Positions 8,539-16,071 of a stretch of 61,651 nucleotides of DNA are shown in pieces. The notes beneath the pieces are model-generated. The model made no database searches and was not told the DNA's origin. It saw only the letters and a program-made list of their open reading frames with translations. This DNA comes from Actinacidiphila bryophytorum (GTDB lineage: Bacteria > Actinomycetota > Actinomycetes > Streptomycetales > Streptomycetaceae). Position numbers and translations under genes: made by a program. The DNA lies in contig NZ_JAFFIX010000032.1 of assembly GCF_016916835.1 (NCBI RefSeq), forward strand, positions 1 to 61,651, given 5' to 3'. The stretch's first letter is position 1. The number at the start of each line of letters is the position of its first letter.

Positions 8539-8979
8539 ATGGACAGCTCGGCTCCACCTCCCTCCGACCCGCGTCCGCGGCACCGTGACCGGCACGGCCG
8601 TGGCATGCGCGGCCCTATCGCGCCGCCGCAGGTGCCGCTCGCGCTCAGCCGTGCGGACGCCTTCGACGACCTGGTCAGGGATGCGGCCGACCGCCTGGAG
8701 CGGCGCTGGCCGCAGCTGGCGGACGTGGAGTTCGCCGTGCAGGAGGTGCCCTGGCCGCAGGACGGTCCCGCCGACGGCGACGCGGTGCCGCTGGGGCGGC
8801 TGGTCGGCGCGGGCAAGGGGCGGCCGAGTCGCATCGTGGTCTACCGGCGGCCGGTCGAGATCCGCGCCAAGAGCCGCGACGAGCGGGCGCTGCTGGTCCA
8901 CGAGGTGGTGGTGGAGCAGGTCGCGGAACTGCTCGGCCTGTCGCCGGAGAACGTCGACCCGAAGTACGGCGAGGACTGA
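8539..8979 (+). CDS. metallopeptidase-family (zincin-like) protein with degenerate zinc motif
   Basis: A 146-aa cytosolic protein resembling the PF06262 zincin-like family: DAFDDLVRDAADRLERRWPQLADVEFAVQEVP, then IVVYRRPVEIRAKSRDERALLVHEVVVEQVAELLGLSPENVDPKYGED. Where family members carry HExxH, this protein reads HEVVVEQVAE: the first His and the Glu are kept but the second His is missing. It may therefore be inactive, or bind metal differently. From memory, other streptomycetes show the same change, so it is probably not a sequencing error. ATG 8539 fits the TAGGCT box as a leaderless start. Confidence 0.85.
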   Translation: MDSSAPPPSDPRPRHRDRHGRGMRGPIAPPQVPLALSRADAFDDLVRDAADRLERRWPQLADVEFAVQEVPWPQDGPADGDAVPLGRLVGAGKGRPSRIVVYRRPVEIRAKSRDERALLVHEVVVEQVAELLGLSPENVDPKYGED

Positions 8980-9002
8980 CGCCTCCCGGCGCCGGTCCCC
9001 GC

Positions 9003-10472
9003 CTACTTGTCGAGGATCGCGATGTCGGAGCCGGCCTGCGGCACCTCGACCATGCCCCGGTCGTCCGGCATCGGCTGGATCGTGAACATGGGCACGCCGC
9101 CCAGCGGCAGTGCCAGCATCCGGGAGGCGTAGAGGGTGCCGCCGGAGAGCTTCTCCACGGTCACGGCGTAGCCGCCGCTGCTCCCCGAGGGCGGCGCGGG
9201 CTGCACGGACAGGGTGGAGTTGGCCTTGACGATGACGGTCTTGGACACGCTCGTGCCGCCGGACGGGCCGGGCGCCGAGGTCACCTTCACGCTGGTGTCC
9301 TTGCCGACGGCCATCAGGGCCACCGTGGTGCCCTTGTCGCGGTTGTCCGCGACGGTGGCCCTGGCGCCGATCGCCGGAGTCGCGGGCAGGAAGGCCAGCT
9401 CCTGCTTGGTGCCCTTGCCGCGGGTGATGCGCAGCCCTGCGACGACGGGTACGGGCGTGTGCACGTCGCTCGACCCGATGACCAGGGAGCCCGGTTCGCC
9501 CTTGGTGATGTCGCCGAGGTCGGCGGTGGCGGTCATACCGGCCTTGACGTGCATCGTCTCGTGACCGGCCGGGGAGATCAGGCCGGTCGCGGTGGCGAGT
9601 TTGAGCGTCAGGTCGGCGTCGTCGGTGCCGGTCGCGTAGGCGACCAGGTGCACCGACGTGGCGTCGGCGGGGATGCCCGGCATGACGAGCGAGGTCGCGG
9701 GCTCGGCGGCGGGCGGCAGCCAGTCGGTGCCGAGCGAGGTGTCGGTGGCCTGGACGGCGGCGCCGACCCGGCCGCTGCGGACGACGACGTGCACGGTCAG
9801 GTCGGCGGCCTTGTCGGCGACCAGGGTGGACAGCAGCACCGGCTTGGCGCCCTTGCCCGGGACGGTGATGCCGTCGCCTGACGACGCCTTGAGCAGGCCG
9901 TCCTTGCCGTACAGCTCGATGTCGACGACGGCGGGCGCTTCGTCGGGGTCCACCAGGTGCAGGTAGTCCTGGCGGCCGGCCGCGGTGCTCGCGCCGGGGA
10001 ACCAGAACTCGCTGTCCGGGGTGACGCAGGAGGTGCCGAGCAGTCCGCGGCCGGGTCCTGAGTCCACCACGGTGGTCTGCTGGACCGCCCAGCCGGGCGC
10101 CAGCGGCCCGTCCGCGGTGCCGATCAGGGCGGGGGCATCGGGATTCTCCGTGGTCGCCGTGGCGGCCTTGCCCGTCGCCTTGAGCGGGGCGAGCGGCGTG
10201 GCCTTGCCGGCGGTGGGGACGAGCTGGGCGCTGCCGGCCTCGCCGCCGTCGCCGCTGCCCGTCGTCGGAGGGGTGAAGGAGGTGTAGACGGTGGTGGCGA
10301 ACTCCGAGGGGGAGGGCGCCGGGCACACCACGGTGCTGCGCTGCACGGGCAGCGTCTTCACCTCGCCCTTGGGGGCGGCGACCGAGTCGTCGCCGCCGGT
10401 CAGGGATGCGGCTGCGGTCAGGACGGCGAGTACGGCGACGGCGCCGCCCAGGGAGAGGGTGCTGCGGTTCAC
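9003..10472 (-). CDS. DUF5719 family secreted/membrane-anchored protein
   Basis: A 489-aa protein of unknown function. Residues 1-27 (MNRSTLSLGGAVAVLAVLTAAASLTGG) form a signal anchor or signal peptide, and the rest is a beta-rich, Ala/Gly/Thr-rich extracytoplasmic domain ending in VPQAGSDIAILDK. The GTG start at 10472 overlaps the stop of the large glycosyltransferase (GTGA), so the two are translationally coupled and probably work together outside the membrane. The substrate or partner cannot be inferred from sequence. Confidence 0.88.
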   Translation of the reverse strand: MNRSTLSLGGAVAVLAVLTAAASLTGGDDSVAAPKGEVKTLPVQRSTVVCPAPSPSEFATTVYTSFTPPTTGSGDGGEAGSAQLVPTAGKATPLAPLKATGKAATATTENPDAPALIGTADGPLAPGWAVQQTTVVDSGPGRGLLGTSCVTPDSEFWFPGASTAAGRQDYLHLVDPDEAPAVVDIELYGKDGLLKASSGDGITVPGKGAKPVLLSTLVADKAADLTVHVVVRSGRVGAAVQATDTSLGTDWLPPAAEPATSLVMPGIPADATSVHLVAYATGTDDADLTLKLATATGLISPAGHETMHVKAGMTATADLGDITKGEPGSLVIGSSDVHTPVPVVAGLRITRGKGTKQELAFLPATPAIGARATVADNRDKGTTVALMAVGKDTSVKVTSAPGPSGGTSVSKTVIVKANSTLSVQPAPPSGSSGGYAVTVEKLSGGTLYASRMLALPLGGVPMFTIQPMPDDRGMVEVPQAGSDIAILDK

Positions 10473-13400
10473 TGGTGGTCGCTCCCGTCGCGGCGCTGGT
10501 CGCCTTCTGCGTAGTACGCCCCGGCGTCGCCATATGCCGCAGGGTCGGCGTAGCCGCCCTGGTCCGCGTAGGGCGCCTGGTCGCCGTAGCCGGTCACCGT
10601 CCCGTCGTGCGGTGCCTGGCCGCCTTGCGGGTAGGGGTCGTAGCCGGGCTGCTGGGGTACGTAGCCGTACTGGTCGCCGTAGCCGCCCTGCTGCTCGTAG
10701 CCGCCGCCCTGGCCCGCGGGGTAGGGCTGCTGCTCCCACTGCTGGTCGGGGTAGGGCGCGTAGTACGGGTCGGCCGCCTGGCCGGCGTCTTGGGCCGGGA
10801 CCGCGTAGGGGTCGTAGCCGCCGTCCGCGGGGTCGTAGCCGCCCTCTGCCTGCTCGTACGGGGCCTGCGCCGGTTCGAACGGGTCGGGTTGTCCTGGCTG
10901 CTGTCCCGGGTCGCCGCCGTGCGCGTCCTGGTCGCCGTCGTCCTGGGTGCCGTCGGCGGCGGCCTCGGCCTCCGCCGCGGCCTGGAGGCGGCGTGCCCTG
11001 CGGCCCTCGCCGCTCGCCTGGCCGGGGATGTCGGCTGCGGCAGCCCCCTCGGCGTCCGGCAGGTCGTCGTCGACCTCGCGGCGGCGGCCCGGCAGGGCGA
11101 GCACGATCGTGACGAGCAGCAGGAAGGCCTGCACGCCGAGCCAGCCGATGTGGGTGACCGGCTCCTTGAACGTGACGTCGAGCCGGCCGCCGTCGGCGGG
11201 CAGCTGGAAGCCCTGCGCCCATCCGTCGACCGTGGTGGGCGTCAGCCGTGCGCCGTCGAGGGTGGCCTGCCAGCCGCTGTCCGCGGAGTCGGCGAGCCGC
11301 AGCACGCGGCCCTGCGGACCCGACGGCACCTTGGTGTGCGCTTCGAGGCGGCCGGAGGGCACCGCGACGGGCTTGGCGCCCTTGGCGGTGATCGTCATAC
11401 GGGAGACGGTCGTGTCGACCCGCCACAGCTCGCTGCCGTCGGCCTGGCTGACCCGGGACAGGCCCGGCGTGCTGTCCATGACGCGGCCGACGGCTCGCGG
11501 TGTGCCCTTCTGCGCCAGGACGTAGCGCACGGCGTATCCGGCGAGCCGGCTGCCCTGGTCGGCGCCCGAGCCCGCGACGAGGTTGGCGACGAGGTCGTCG
11601 AGTGCGGTGTCCCGGTCGGCCTGCGCGGCCAGTTCCGCGTCGCCGATGCGGACGCCGGCGCCGCGGACCAGCGCGTAGGAGATACGGCCTTCGGTGCCGC
11701 TGAGCACCAGGGTGCGGGCCTGGTCGCCGCTGGTGCTCTCCTCGGCGACGAAGGCGGGCACCTGCTGCGGGTCGCGGCGGTCCAGCGGGCCGTCGGCCCC
11801 GTGCGCGACCCAGGTGAAGGCGGCCAGCAGCGGGGCGGCCGCCGCGGCCAGCGCGATCAGGCCCGCGACGGGCTGCCGCCAGCCGAAGCCGCTGGCGGCG
11901 ATCCGCTCGTTGGCGCCTTCCGCGCCGACCGCGGCGGCCGCGAGCAGGGCCAGGCCGTAGACGAGCGTGGCCGGCCCCGCCCATGCCTTGCCGTTCTCGA
12001 CGACCGCGAAGAGCAGGCCGGTCGCGGCGACGGCCCATGCGGCGACGACCGCGGTGCGGCGGGTGTCGCGCAGCAGCGCCGCCAGCGCGGCCAGCAGCAG
12101 GCCGACCAGCAGCAGACCGCCGGAGCCCTTGGGGCCGCCCGGGCTGAGCAGCAGCAGGTCGATGCCCGAGGCGCTCGTGGTGCCGTAGGGCAGGCCCACC
12201 TCGTGGAGGAGCCGCCCGGGGTGCGACAGCAGCGTCAGCGACCAGGGGGCGAGCAGCACGATCGGGGTGACGGCCAGCGCGGCGAAGCGCAGCACCATCG
12301 GTACGAGCAGCGCGCCGCGCCCTGTCGCCATCCGCCAGGCGAGGGTCGCCGCGGCCAGGACCAGCGCGATGGGCCAGGTGATCGGGGTGAAGGCGGTGGT
12401 GAACGTCAGCATCAGGGCCAGCGCCCAGGTGGAGCGCCAGCCGGGCCGCACACCCCGGTCCAGGGCCGCGTCGCCGAGCTGCAGCCCCGCGCAGGCGACC
12501 GCGGCGCGGGCCATCAGCGGCAGCAGGATGGCCAGTACGGCGGTGCCGAGCCTGCCCGTCGCCAGGGCGCCGGTCGCGGCCGGCAGGAAGGCGTACGCGA
12601 TCGAGGCCCATGCGCGCAGCAGCCGGGAGTCGACCAGCGGCCGGGAGGCGAAGTAGGCGGTGAATCCGGCCAGCGGGACCGACGCGACGAGCAGCAGCGT
12701 GAGGGTCAGGCCGGTGGAGCCGAACAGCACGGTGGAGAACAGCCCGAGCACCGCGAGGTAGGGCGGCGCGGACTGGGTGCCGCCGGTGCCCAGCGCGTGC
12801 CAGGACCCGGCGTAGCTGCGCCACAGGTCGGAGGCGCCGGGGTCGGCGGGCAGCAGGGCGCCGCCGGCCAGCGCGCCGCCGCCGAGCAGCGAGCGGCAGG
12901 CCGCGAGCGAGACGACCAGCAGCACCGCGAAGAGGACGGGACCGGGCTTGCGGGCGATCCGCTTGAGCCGGGCGAACTGCTCGATCTCCAGGAAGTCGCC
13001 GCCGTCGTCCTCGCCGGGTCCCGACTCGACGGCTCCGCCGTGCCGCCCCGCGGCGGCGGAGGAGGCGTCGGCGCGGCCTGCGATGTTGCTGACGACCTGG
13101 TCGACGGTGGCCCGCACGGTCGCGCCGGGCGGCGGGAAGAGCGGGCGCAGTTCCGAGGGCGGCACGGTGCCCTTGCCGCGGCGGTGGCGGGCGCCCAGCA
13201 GCCGCCCGGGGCGGAGCAGAACGCCGAGCAGTCCGACGATCTCGTCGACGGCCTGTCCCGGCACCTTGCCGACGAGGTAGGCCAGGGTGCGCAGCAGTGT
13301 GCCGAGGACTATGCGCAGGGCGACATAGGGGAGCAGCGGGCCGCGGGTGTTGGCCAGCAGGGTGTAGACGGCGCCGGCCTTGTCGACCCGGTGCGGGTTC

Positions 13401-14269
13401 GCGGCGGACCTGCCGGCGCAGTCCACGGGGCGGCGCTCGCGGGAGGCGGCCTCGGCGTGCCAGAGCACGGCGTCGGGGGCGACCAGGACGGTGTGGCCTG
13501 CGGCCTGGGCGCGCCAGCAGAAGTCGACGTCGTCGCGCATGAGGGGCAGCCGGCGGTCGAAGCCGCCCAGTTCCTCCCACACGTCGCGGCGGACCAGCAT
13601 GCCGGCCGAGGACACCGACAGCACGGGGCGCACCTGGTCGTGCTGCCCCTGGTCCTGCTCGCGGCGTTCGAGCGCAGTCCAGCGGCGGCCGCTGCGGGCG
13701 ATGCTGACGCCGACTTCGAGCAGTTGCCTGCGGTCGTACCAGCTGCGCAGCTTCGGGCCGACGACGGCGGCGGAGGGCGAGCTGTCGGCGACCCGCAGCA
13801 GGCCGGCCAGGGCGCCGGGGTCGGGCTCGCAGTCGTCGTGCAGCAGCCACAGCCACTGGACGGGGTCGCCGTGCGGCTGGTCGGGCTCGTCGTAGACGTC
13901 GTCGTTCCAGCTGCGGCTGACGGGGTCCCAGCCGCTGCGGCGGGACAGGTAGGGCAGTTGCTCCGCGGTGAGCGGTGCGGCGGCGCGCGCCGCCTCCTCG
14001 ACGGCGGCGCCGAAGGAGGTGCGCCGGGCCAGGTGCAGCACGCGCTGGTCGCCGAGAGACTCGGCGAGCAGCCGGGCGGAGTCGTCGGCGCTGCCGGTGT
14101 CGGCGGCGACGACGTCCTGGACCGGGCGGTCCTGGGCGAGCAGACCTGCGAGGGCCTTGGGCAGCCAGCGCGCGCCGTCGTGCGCTACCAGCACGGCGGT
14201 GACGACATGGCGCGGGAACTCAGGGGTGCCGGCCGGGTGGGCGGCCGGTGCTGGGCTGTTCACGGACAT
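10469..14269 (-). CDS. large membrane-bound GT2-family glycosyltransferase
   Basis: A 1266-aa protein. Residues 15-300 form a GT-A/GT2 catalytic domain (VVTAVLVAHDGARWLPKALAGLL, WLWLLHDDCEPDPGALAGLL, acceptor motif DDVDFCWRAQAAG). The middle third holds many hydrophobic helices (for example LLVGLLLAALAALL, LLVTIVLAL) flanking a large periplasmic segment. The last ~150 residues are a low-complexity Tyr/Gln/Gly/Pro/Asp tail with repeats such as GGYDPYAVPAQD and QQGGYGDQYGYVPQQPGYD. ATG 14269 (MSVNSPAPAAHPAG) matches homologues I recall; an in-frame ATG at 14335 sits 8 nt below a likely TSS from TAGTGT and cannot be excluded. It is coupled to the DUF5719 gene and probably builds a cell-envelope polysaccharide. 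Confidence 0.9.
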   Translation of the reverse strand: MSVNSPAPAAHPAGTPEFPRHVVTAVLVAHDGARWLPKALAGLLAQDRPVQDVVAADTGSADDSARLLAESLGDQRVLHLARRTSFGAAVEEAARAAAPLTAEQLPYLSRRSGWDPVSRSWNDDVYDEPDQPHGDPVQWLWLLHDDCEPDPGALAGLLRVADSSPSAAVVGPKLRSWYDRRQLLEVGVSIARSGRRWTALERREQDQGQHDQVRPVLSVSSAGMLVRRDVWEELGGFDRRLPLMRDDVDFCWRAQAAGHTVLVAPDAVLWHAEAASRERRPVDCAGRSAANPHRVDKAGAVYTLLANTRGPLLPYVALRIVLGTLLRTLAYLVGKVPGQAVDEIVGLLGVLLRPGRLLGARHRRGKGTVPPSELRPLFPPPGATVRATVDQVVSNIAGRADASSAAAGRHGGAVESGPGEDDGGDFLEIEQFARLKRIARKPGPVLFAVLLVVSLAACRSLLGGGALAGGALLPADPGASDLWRSYAGSWHALGTGGTQSAPPYLAVLGLFSTVLFGSTGLTLTLLLVASVPLAGFTAYFASRPLVDSRLLRAWASIAYAFLPAATGALATGRLGTAVLAILLPLMARAAVACAGLQLGDAALDRGVRPGWRSTWALALMLTFTTAFTPITWPIALVLAAATLAWRMATGRGALLVPMVLRFAALAVTPIVLLAPWSLTLLSHPGRLLHEVGLPYGTTSASGIDLLLLSPGGPKGSGGLLLVGLLLAALAALLRDTRRTAVVAAWAVAATGLLFAVVENGKAWAGPATLVYGLALLAAAAVGAEGANERIAASGFGWRQPVAGLIALAAAAAPLLAAFTWVAHGADGPLDRRDPQQVPAFVAEESTSGDQARTLVLSGTEGRISYALVRGAGVRIGDAELAAQADRDTALDDLVANLVAGSGADQGSRLAGYAVRYVLAQKGTPRAVGRVMDSTPGLSRVSQADGSELWRVDTTVSRMTITAKGAKPVAVPSGRLEAHTKVPSGPQGRVLRLADSADSGWQATLDGARLTPTTVDGWAQGFQLPADGGRLDVTFKEPVTHIGWLGVQAFLLLVTIVLALPGRRREVDDDLPDAEGAAAADIPGQASGEGRRARRLQAAAEAEAAADGTQDDGDQDAHGGDPGQQPGQPDPFEPAQAPYEQAEGGYDPADGGYDPYAVPAQDAGQAADPYYAPYPDQQWEQQPYPAGQGGGYEQQGGYGDQYGYVPQQPGYDPYPQGGQAPHDGTVTGYGDQAPYADQGGYADPAAYGDAGAYYAEGDQRRDGSDHQ

Positions 14270-14407
14270 CGAGGTTCTGGCCCCGGTTCGCTGGACTGCG
14301 GTGGACGCTGGCGCCCGCTCGCGGCGGGGTTGCATCTCGGACGGCCCCCCACACTAACGGCTTACGCGGACACCACTGTCCTGACGTGTGCCCGGTGTGA
14401 GAACAAC

Positions 14408-14451
14408 AGCAGCCCGCCGGCCGCGTCCGGGGACGCGGGAGGCGGGCTGCT
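14408..14451 (-). terminator. long stem-loop after whiB
   Basis: The outer stem is AGCAGCCCGCC/GGCGGGCTGCT (11 bp) and the inner stem CCGCGTCC/GGACGCGG (8 bp). It lies downstream of the whiB stop on the whiB strand and before the glycosyltransferase gene. Confidence 0.75.
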
Positions 14452-14535
14452 GCGGTGCTTCGCAGGGCCGGGCCGGCGGGCGGCCTGCCGCTGCTCAGCG
14501 GGGCTGCGCCGGGTCTGCGGCAGGCGGCGGGAGGG

Positions 14536-14799
14536 TCAGACGACGCCCTTCTTCAGGCGGCGGCGCTCCCTTTCCGACAGGCCGCCCCAGATGCCGAAGC
14601 GTTCGTCGTTGGCGAGGGCGTACTCGAGGCAGTCGGAGCGGACTTCGCAGGCGAGGCAGACCTTCTTCGCCTCACGCGTGGAACCGCCCTTTTCGGGGAA
14701 GAAGGACTCGGGGTCGGTCTGCGCACACAGCGCGCGCTCCTGCCAGCCGAGTTCCTCGTCCGCCTCTTCGGCCAGCAGCAACTGGAACTGCTCGGTCAT
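14536..14799 (-). CDS. whiB: WhiB, iron-sulfur developmental transcription factor
   Basis: An 87-aa Wbl protein, the same length as S. coelicolor WhiB and almost identical to it as I remember it. The four cluster-ligating cysteines are Cys25, Cys48, Cys51 and Cys57, followed by the GIWGG turn (69-73) and the basic DNA-binding tail RERRRLKKGVV. WhiB holds a [4Fe-4S] cluster and acts with WhiA in sporulation septation. ATG 14799 starts the canonical MTEQFQLLLAEEADEELGWQ; an in-frame upstream extension is spurious. The long upstream region fits the complex developmental promoters known for whiB. Confidence 0.97.
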   Translation of the reverse strand: MTEQFQLLLAEEADEELGWQERALCAQTDPESFFPEKGGSTREAKKVCLACEVRSDCLEYALANDERFGIWGGLSERERRRLKKGVV

Positions 14800-15302
14800 G
14801 CGCGCCCCTCGTCTGTCGTGCTTCCCCGTGATGTGCGCCGTCACCCTGTGCGGCTGAACGACACGAGTGAAATTACAAGTGCGCCGATCCGGGCCAGTCA
14901 AGCCGGGATCTGCTATTGGGTCCGTTATTCACTCCGCTGAACCAAGGGGTGACGGAAAGTGTTGTTATCGGGCCAAAAGCCCGGATCCGTCAACCGTGGT
15001 CCGGTCGGTCCAACGCTCACACCTCGTCAGACGCTGCGGCGACTCGCCACGTTCCGCCCGTACGGATGAAGCGTTGTGGATCACATTTCGATCACAGAAA
15101 CACACGCCACGGGGAAGGCTCGGACACATGCGCGACGCCTGACTGCGCGCCGCGCGGGCTCCCCCGGTCGGCGCGTCCGGTAAACGGAATGCCGCGGAGA
15201 CCCGGATGCCGCTGCACCTATCCGCACACCTCTGCGCACAAACCTTTCAGCAACTCACCGTGCCGAATCAGGTGAAAGAAGAGCGACATTTCGGACATCC
15301 AG
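14800..15302. other. long intergenic region upstream of whiB
   Basis: About 500 bases without a gene, more A/T-rich than its surroundings. It contains a CGGGC/GCCCG hairpin near 14974-14986, a GATCCGGGC/GCCCGGATC inverted pair about 90 nt apart, and two direct copies of GATCACA (15079-15085, 15090-15096) with an 11-nt period. These are plausible sites for developmental regulators of whiB, but no binding site can be assigned. Confidence 0.5.
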
Positions 15303-15332
15303 TTGACAGAGGGTCGTCCGGACCGGTCTCCT
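15303..15332 (+). promoter_or_regulatory. candidate promoter of the Cys leader peptide and cysteine dioxygenase
   Basis: A perfect TTGACA -35 (15303-15308), an 18-nt spacer and a weak -10 TCTCCT (15327-15332) ending 7 nt before the ATG of the leader peptide. The geometry predicts that the leader is translated from a leaderless mRNA. Confidence 0.45.
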
Positions 15333-15339
15333 TGTGTGC

Positions 15340-15438
15340 ATGCCTGCCGAGCACCACGCGCCCTACCGGACCCGCCGTCGCGAGTCCTGCTGCGTCGCGC
15401 TCGCACAGAACTGCTGTTGTCCCTGCCGCTGTCGCTGA
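15340..15438 (+). CDS. cysteine-rich leader peptide (32 aa) upstream of cysteine dioxygenase
   Basis: A short open frame, MPAEHHAPYRTRRRESCC... ending NCCCPCRCR, with cysteines at residues 17, 18, 25, 26, 27, 29 and 31, so five of the last eight residues are Cys. It ends 75 nt before a cysteine-metabolism gene on the same strand. Cys-rich upstream frames that regulate sulfur genes are known in mycobacteria, so a ribosome-mediated cysteine sensor is the natural reading. The DNA of codons 27-29 is an exact complement of the downstream ribosome binding site. There is no Shine-Dalgarno of its own; a leaderless start fits TTGACA at 15303. Confidence 0.7.
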   Translation: MPAEHHAPYRTRRRESCCVALAQNCCCPCRCR

Positions 15439-15506
15439 GCCCCCTGCCCAGGACCTGCCCTTCCGGCCCTGGCACCGCCCGCCACTCGCGCACACCCCCA
15501 GGGACA
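15418..15506 (+). promoter_or_regulatory. anti-Shine-Dalgarno pairing in the cysteine dioxygenase leader
   Basis: TGTCCCTG (15418-15425, inside the Cys codon run) is an exact reverse complement of CAGGGACA (15499-15506), which contains the AGGGA ribosome binding site 9 nt before ATG 15514. A competing CCCTG (15442-15446) just after the leader stop can pair with the same site, and CCAGG/CCTGG can form between them. A ribosome on the Cys codons would therefore change access to the downstream start. Confidence 0.55.
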
Positions 15507-15513
15507 CACCTTC

Positions 15514-16032
15514 ATGTACTCCGACGTCTCCATCGCCGGTGACCCGCTCGCTCTGCCCCACCTCCTCCCCCCGGTGCCGCAACACCCCGGCACCGTCGCG
15601 GAGTTCGCCGGAGTCGCCCGCTCCATCGCCGCCGACCGCGGACGATGGGCCCCGCTGGTGCGCTACGACGCCACCACCCGCTGGTATGCCCGCCTGCAGA
15701 CCGGCCCCGGCTACGAGGTGTGGCTGCTCAGCTGGCTCCCGGGCCAGAGCAGCGGCCTGCACGACCACGGCGGTTCCTCGGGTGTGCTCACCGTCCTGCA
15801 GGGCGCGCTGCGCGAACGCGCGCTCGGCAGGCGGGGCGAGACCACTCGCCTGCTGACCGGCGGCGGCCAGCGTGCCTTCGCACCCGGCTATGTGCACGAG
15901 GTCGTCAACGACAGGCTGGAGCCCGCCGTCAGCCTGCACGTGTACTTCCCCGGCCTCACCGAGATGACGCCGCACGCCTGCACCACCCCCGCGCGCGCGG
16001 TGACCCCCGCCACGGTCCAGGCCGCGGGATAG
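15514..16032 (+). CDS. cysteine dioxygenase family cupin protein
   Basis: A 172-aa cytosolic non-haem iron cupin predicted to oxidise L-cysteine to cysteine sulfinate. The metal-binding cupin motif is GQSSGLHDHGGSSGVLTVLQG, with the third His later in GYVHEVVNDRLEPAVSLHVYFPGL. It lacks the long insertions of mammalian enzymes and resembles the short bacterial type; a related thiol dioxygenase substrate is possible. ATG 15514 has AGGGA at 9 nt. It sits downstream of the Cys leader peptide, which strongly supports a cysteine-linked function, and 39 nt before the fbiA start, whose own promoter overlaps this gap. Confidence 0.92.
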   Translation: MYSDVSIAGDPLALPHLLPPVPQHPGTVAEFAGVARSIAADRGRWAPLVRYDATTRWYARLQTGPGYEVWLLSWLPGQSSGLHDHGGSSGVLTVLQGALRERALGRRGETTRLLTGGGQRAFAPGYVHEVVNDRLEPAVSLHVYFPGLTEMTPHACTTPARAVTPATVQAAG

Positions 16033-16058
16033 CCGTACGGGCCGCCAGGGCGGACTGA

Positions 16059-16064
16059 CAGACT
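16059..16064 (+). promoter_or_regulatory. -10-like CAGACT for leaderless fbiA
   Basis: CAGACT ends 7 nt before ATG 16072, where no Shine-Dalgarno is visible. Confidence 0.45.
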
Positions 16065-16071
16065 GGGACCC

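Noticed and set aside
10406..14857. A plus-strand open frame of nearly 1500 codons
   Set aside because: Antisense to the DUF5719, glycosyltransferase and whiB genes, which have clear motifs; its sequence is low-complexity Gln/Arg/Ala.
14970..14990. CGGGC-CAAAA-GCCCG hairpin upstream of whiB as a terminator
   Set aside because: It lies in the middle of the intergenic region, with only a 5-bp stem, no T-run, and no gene ending there.
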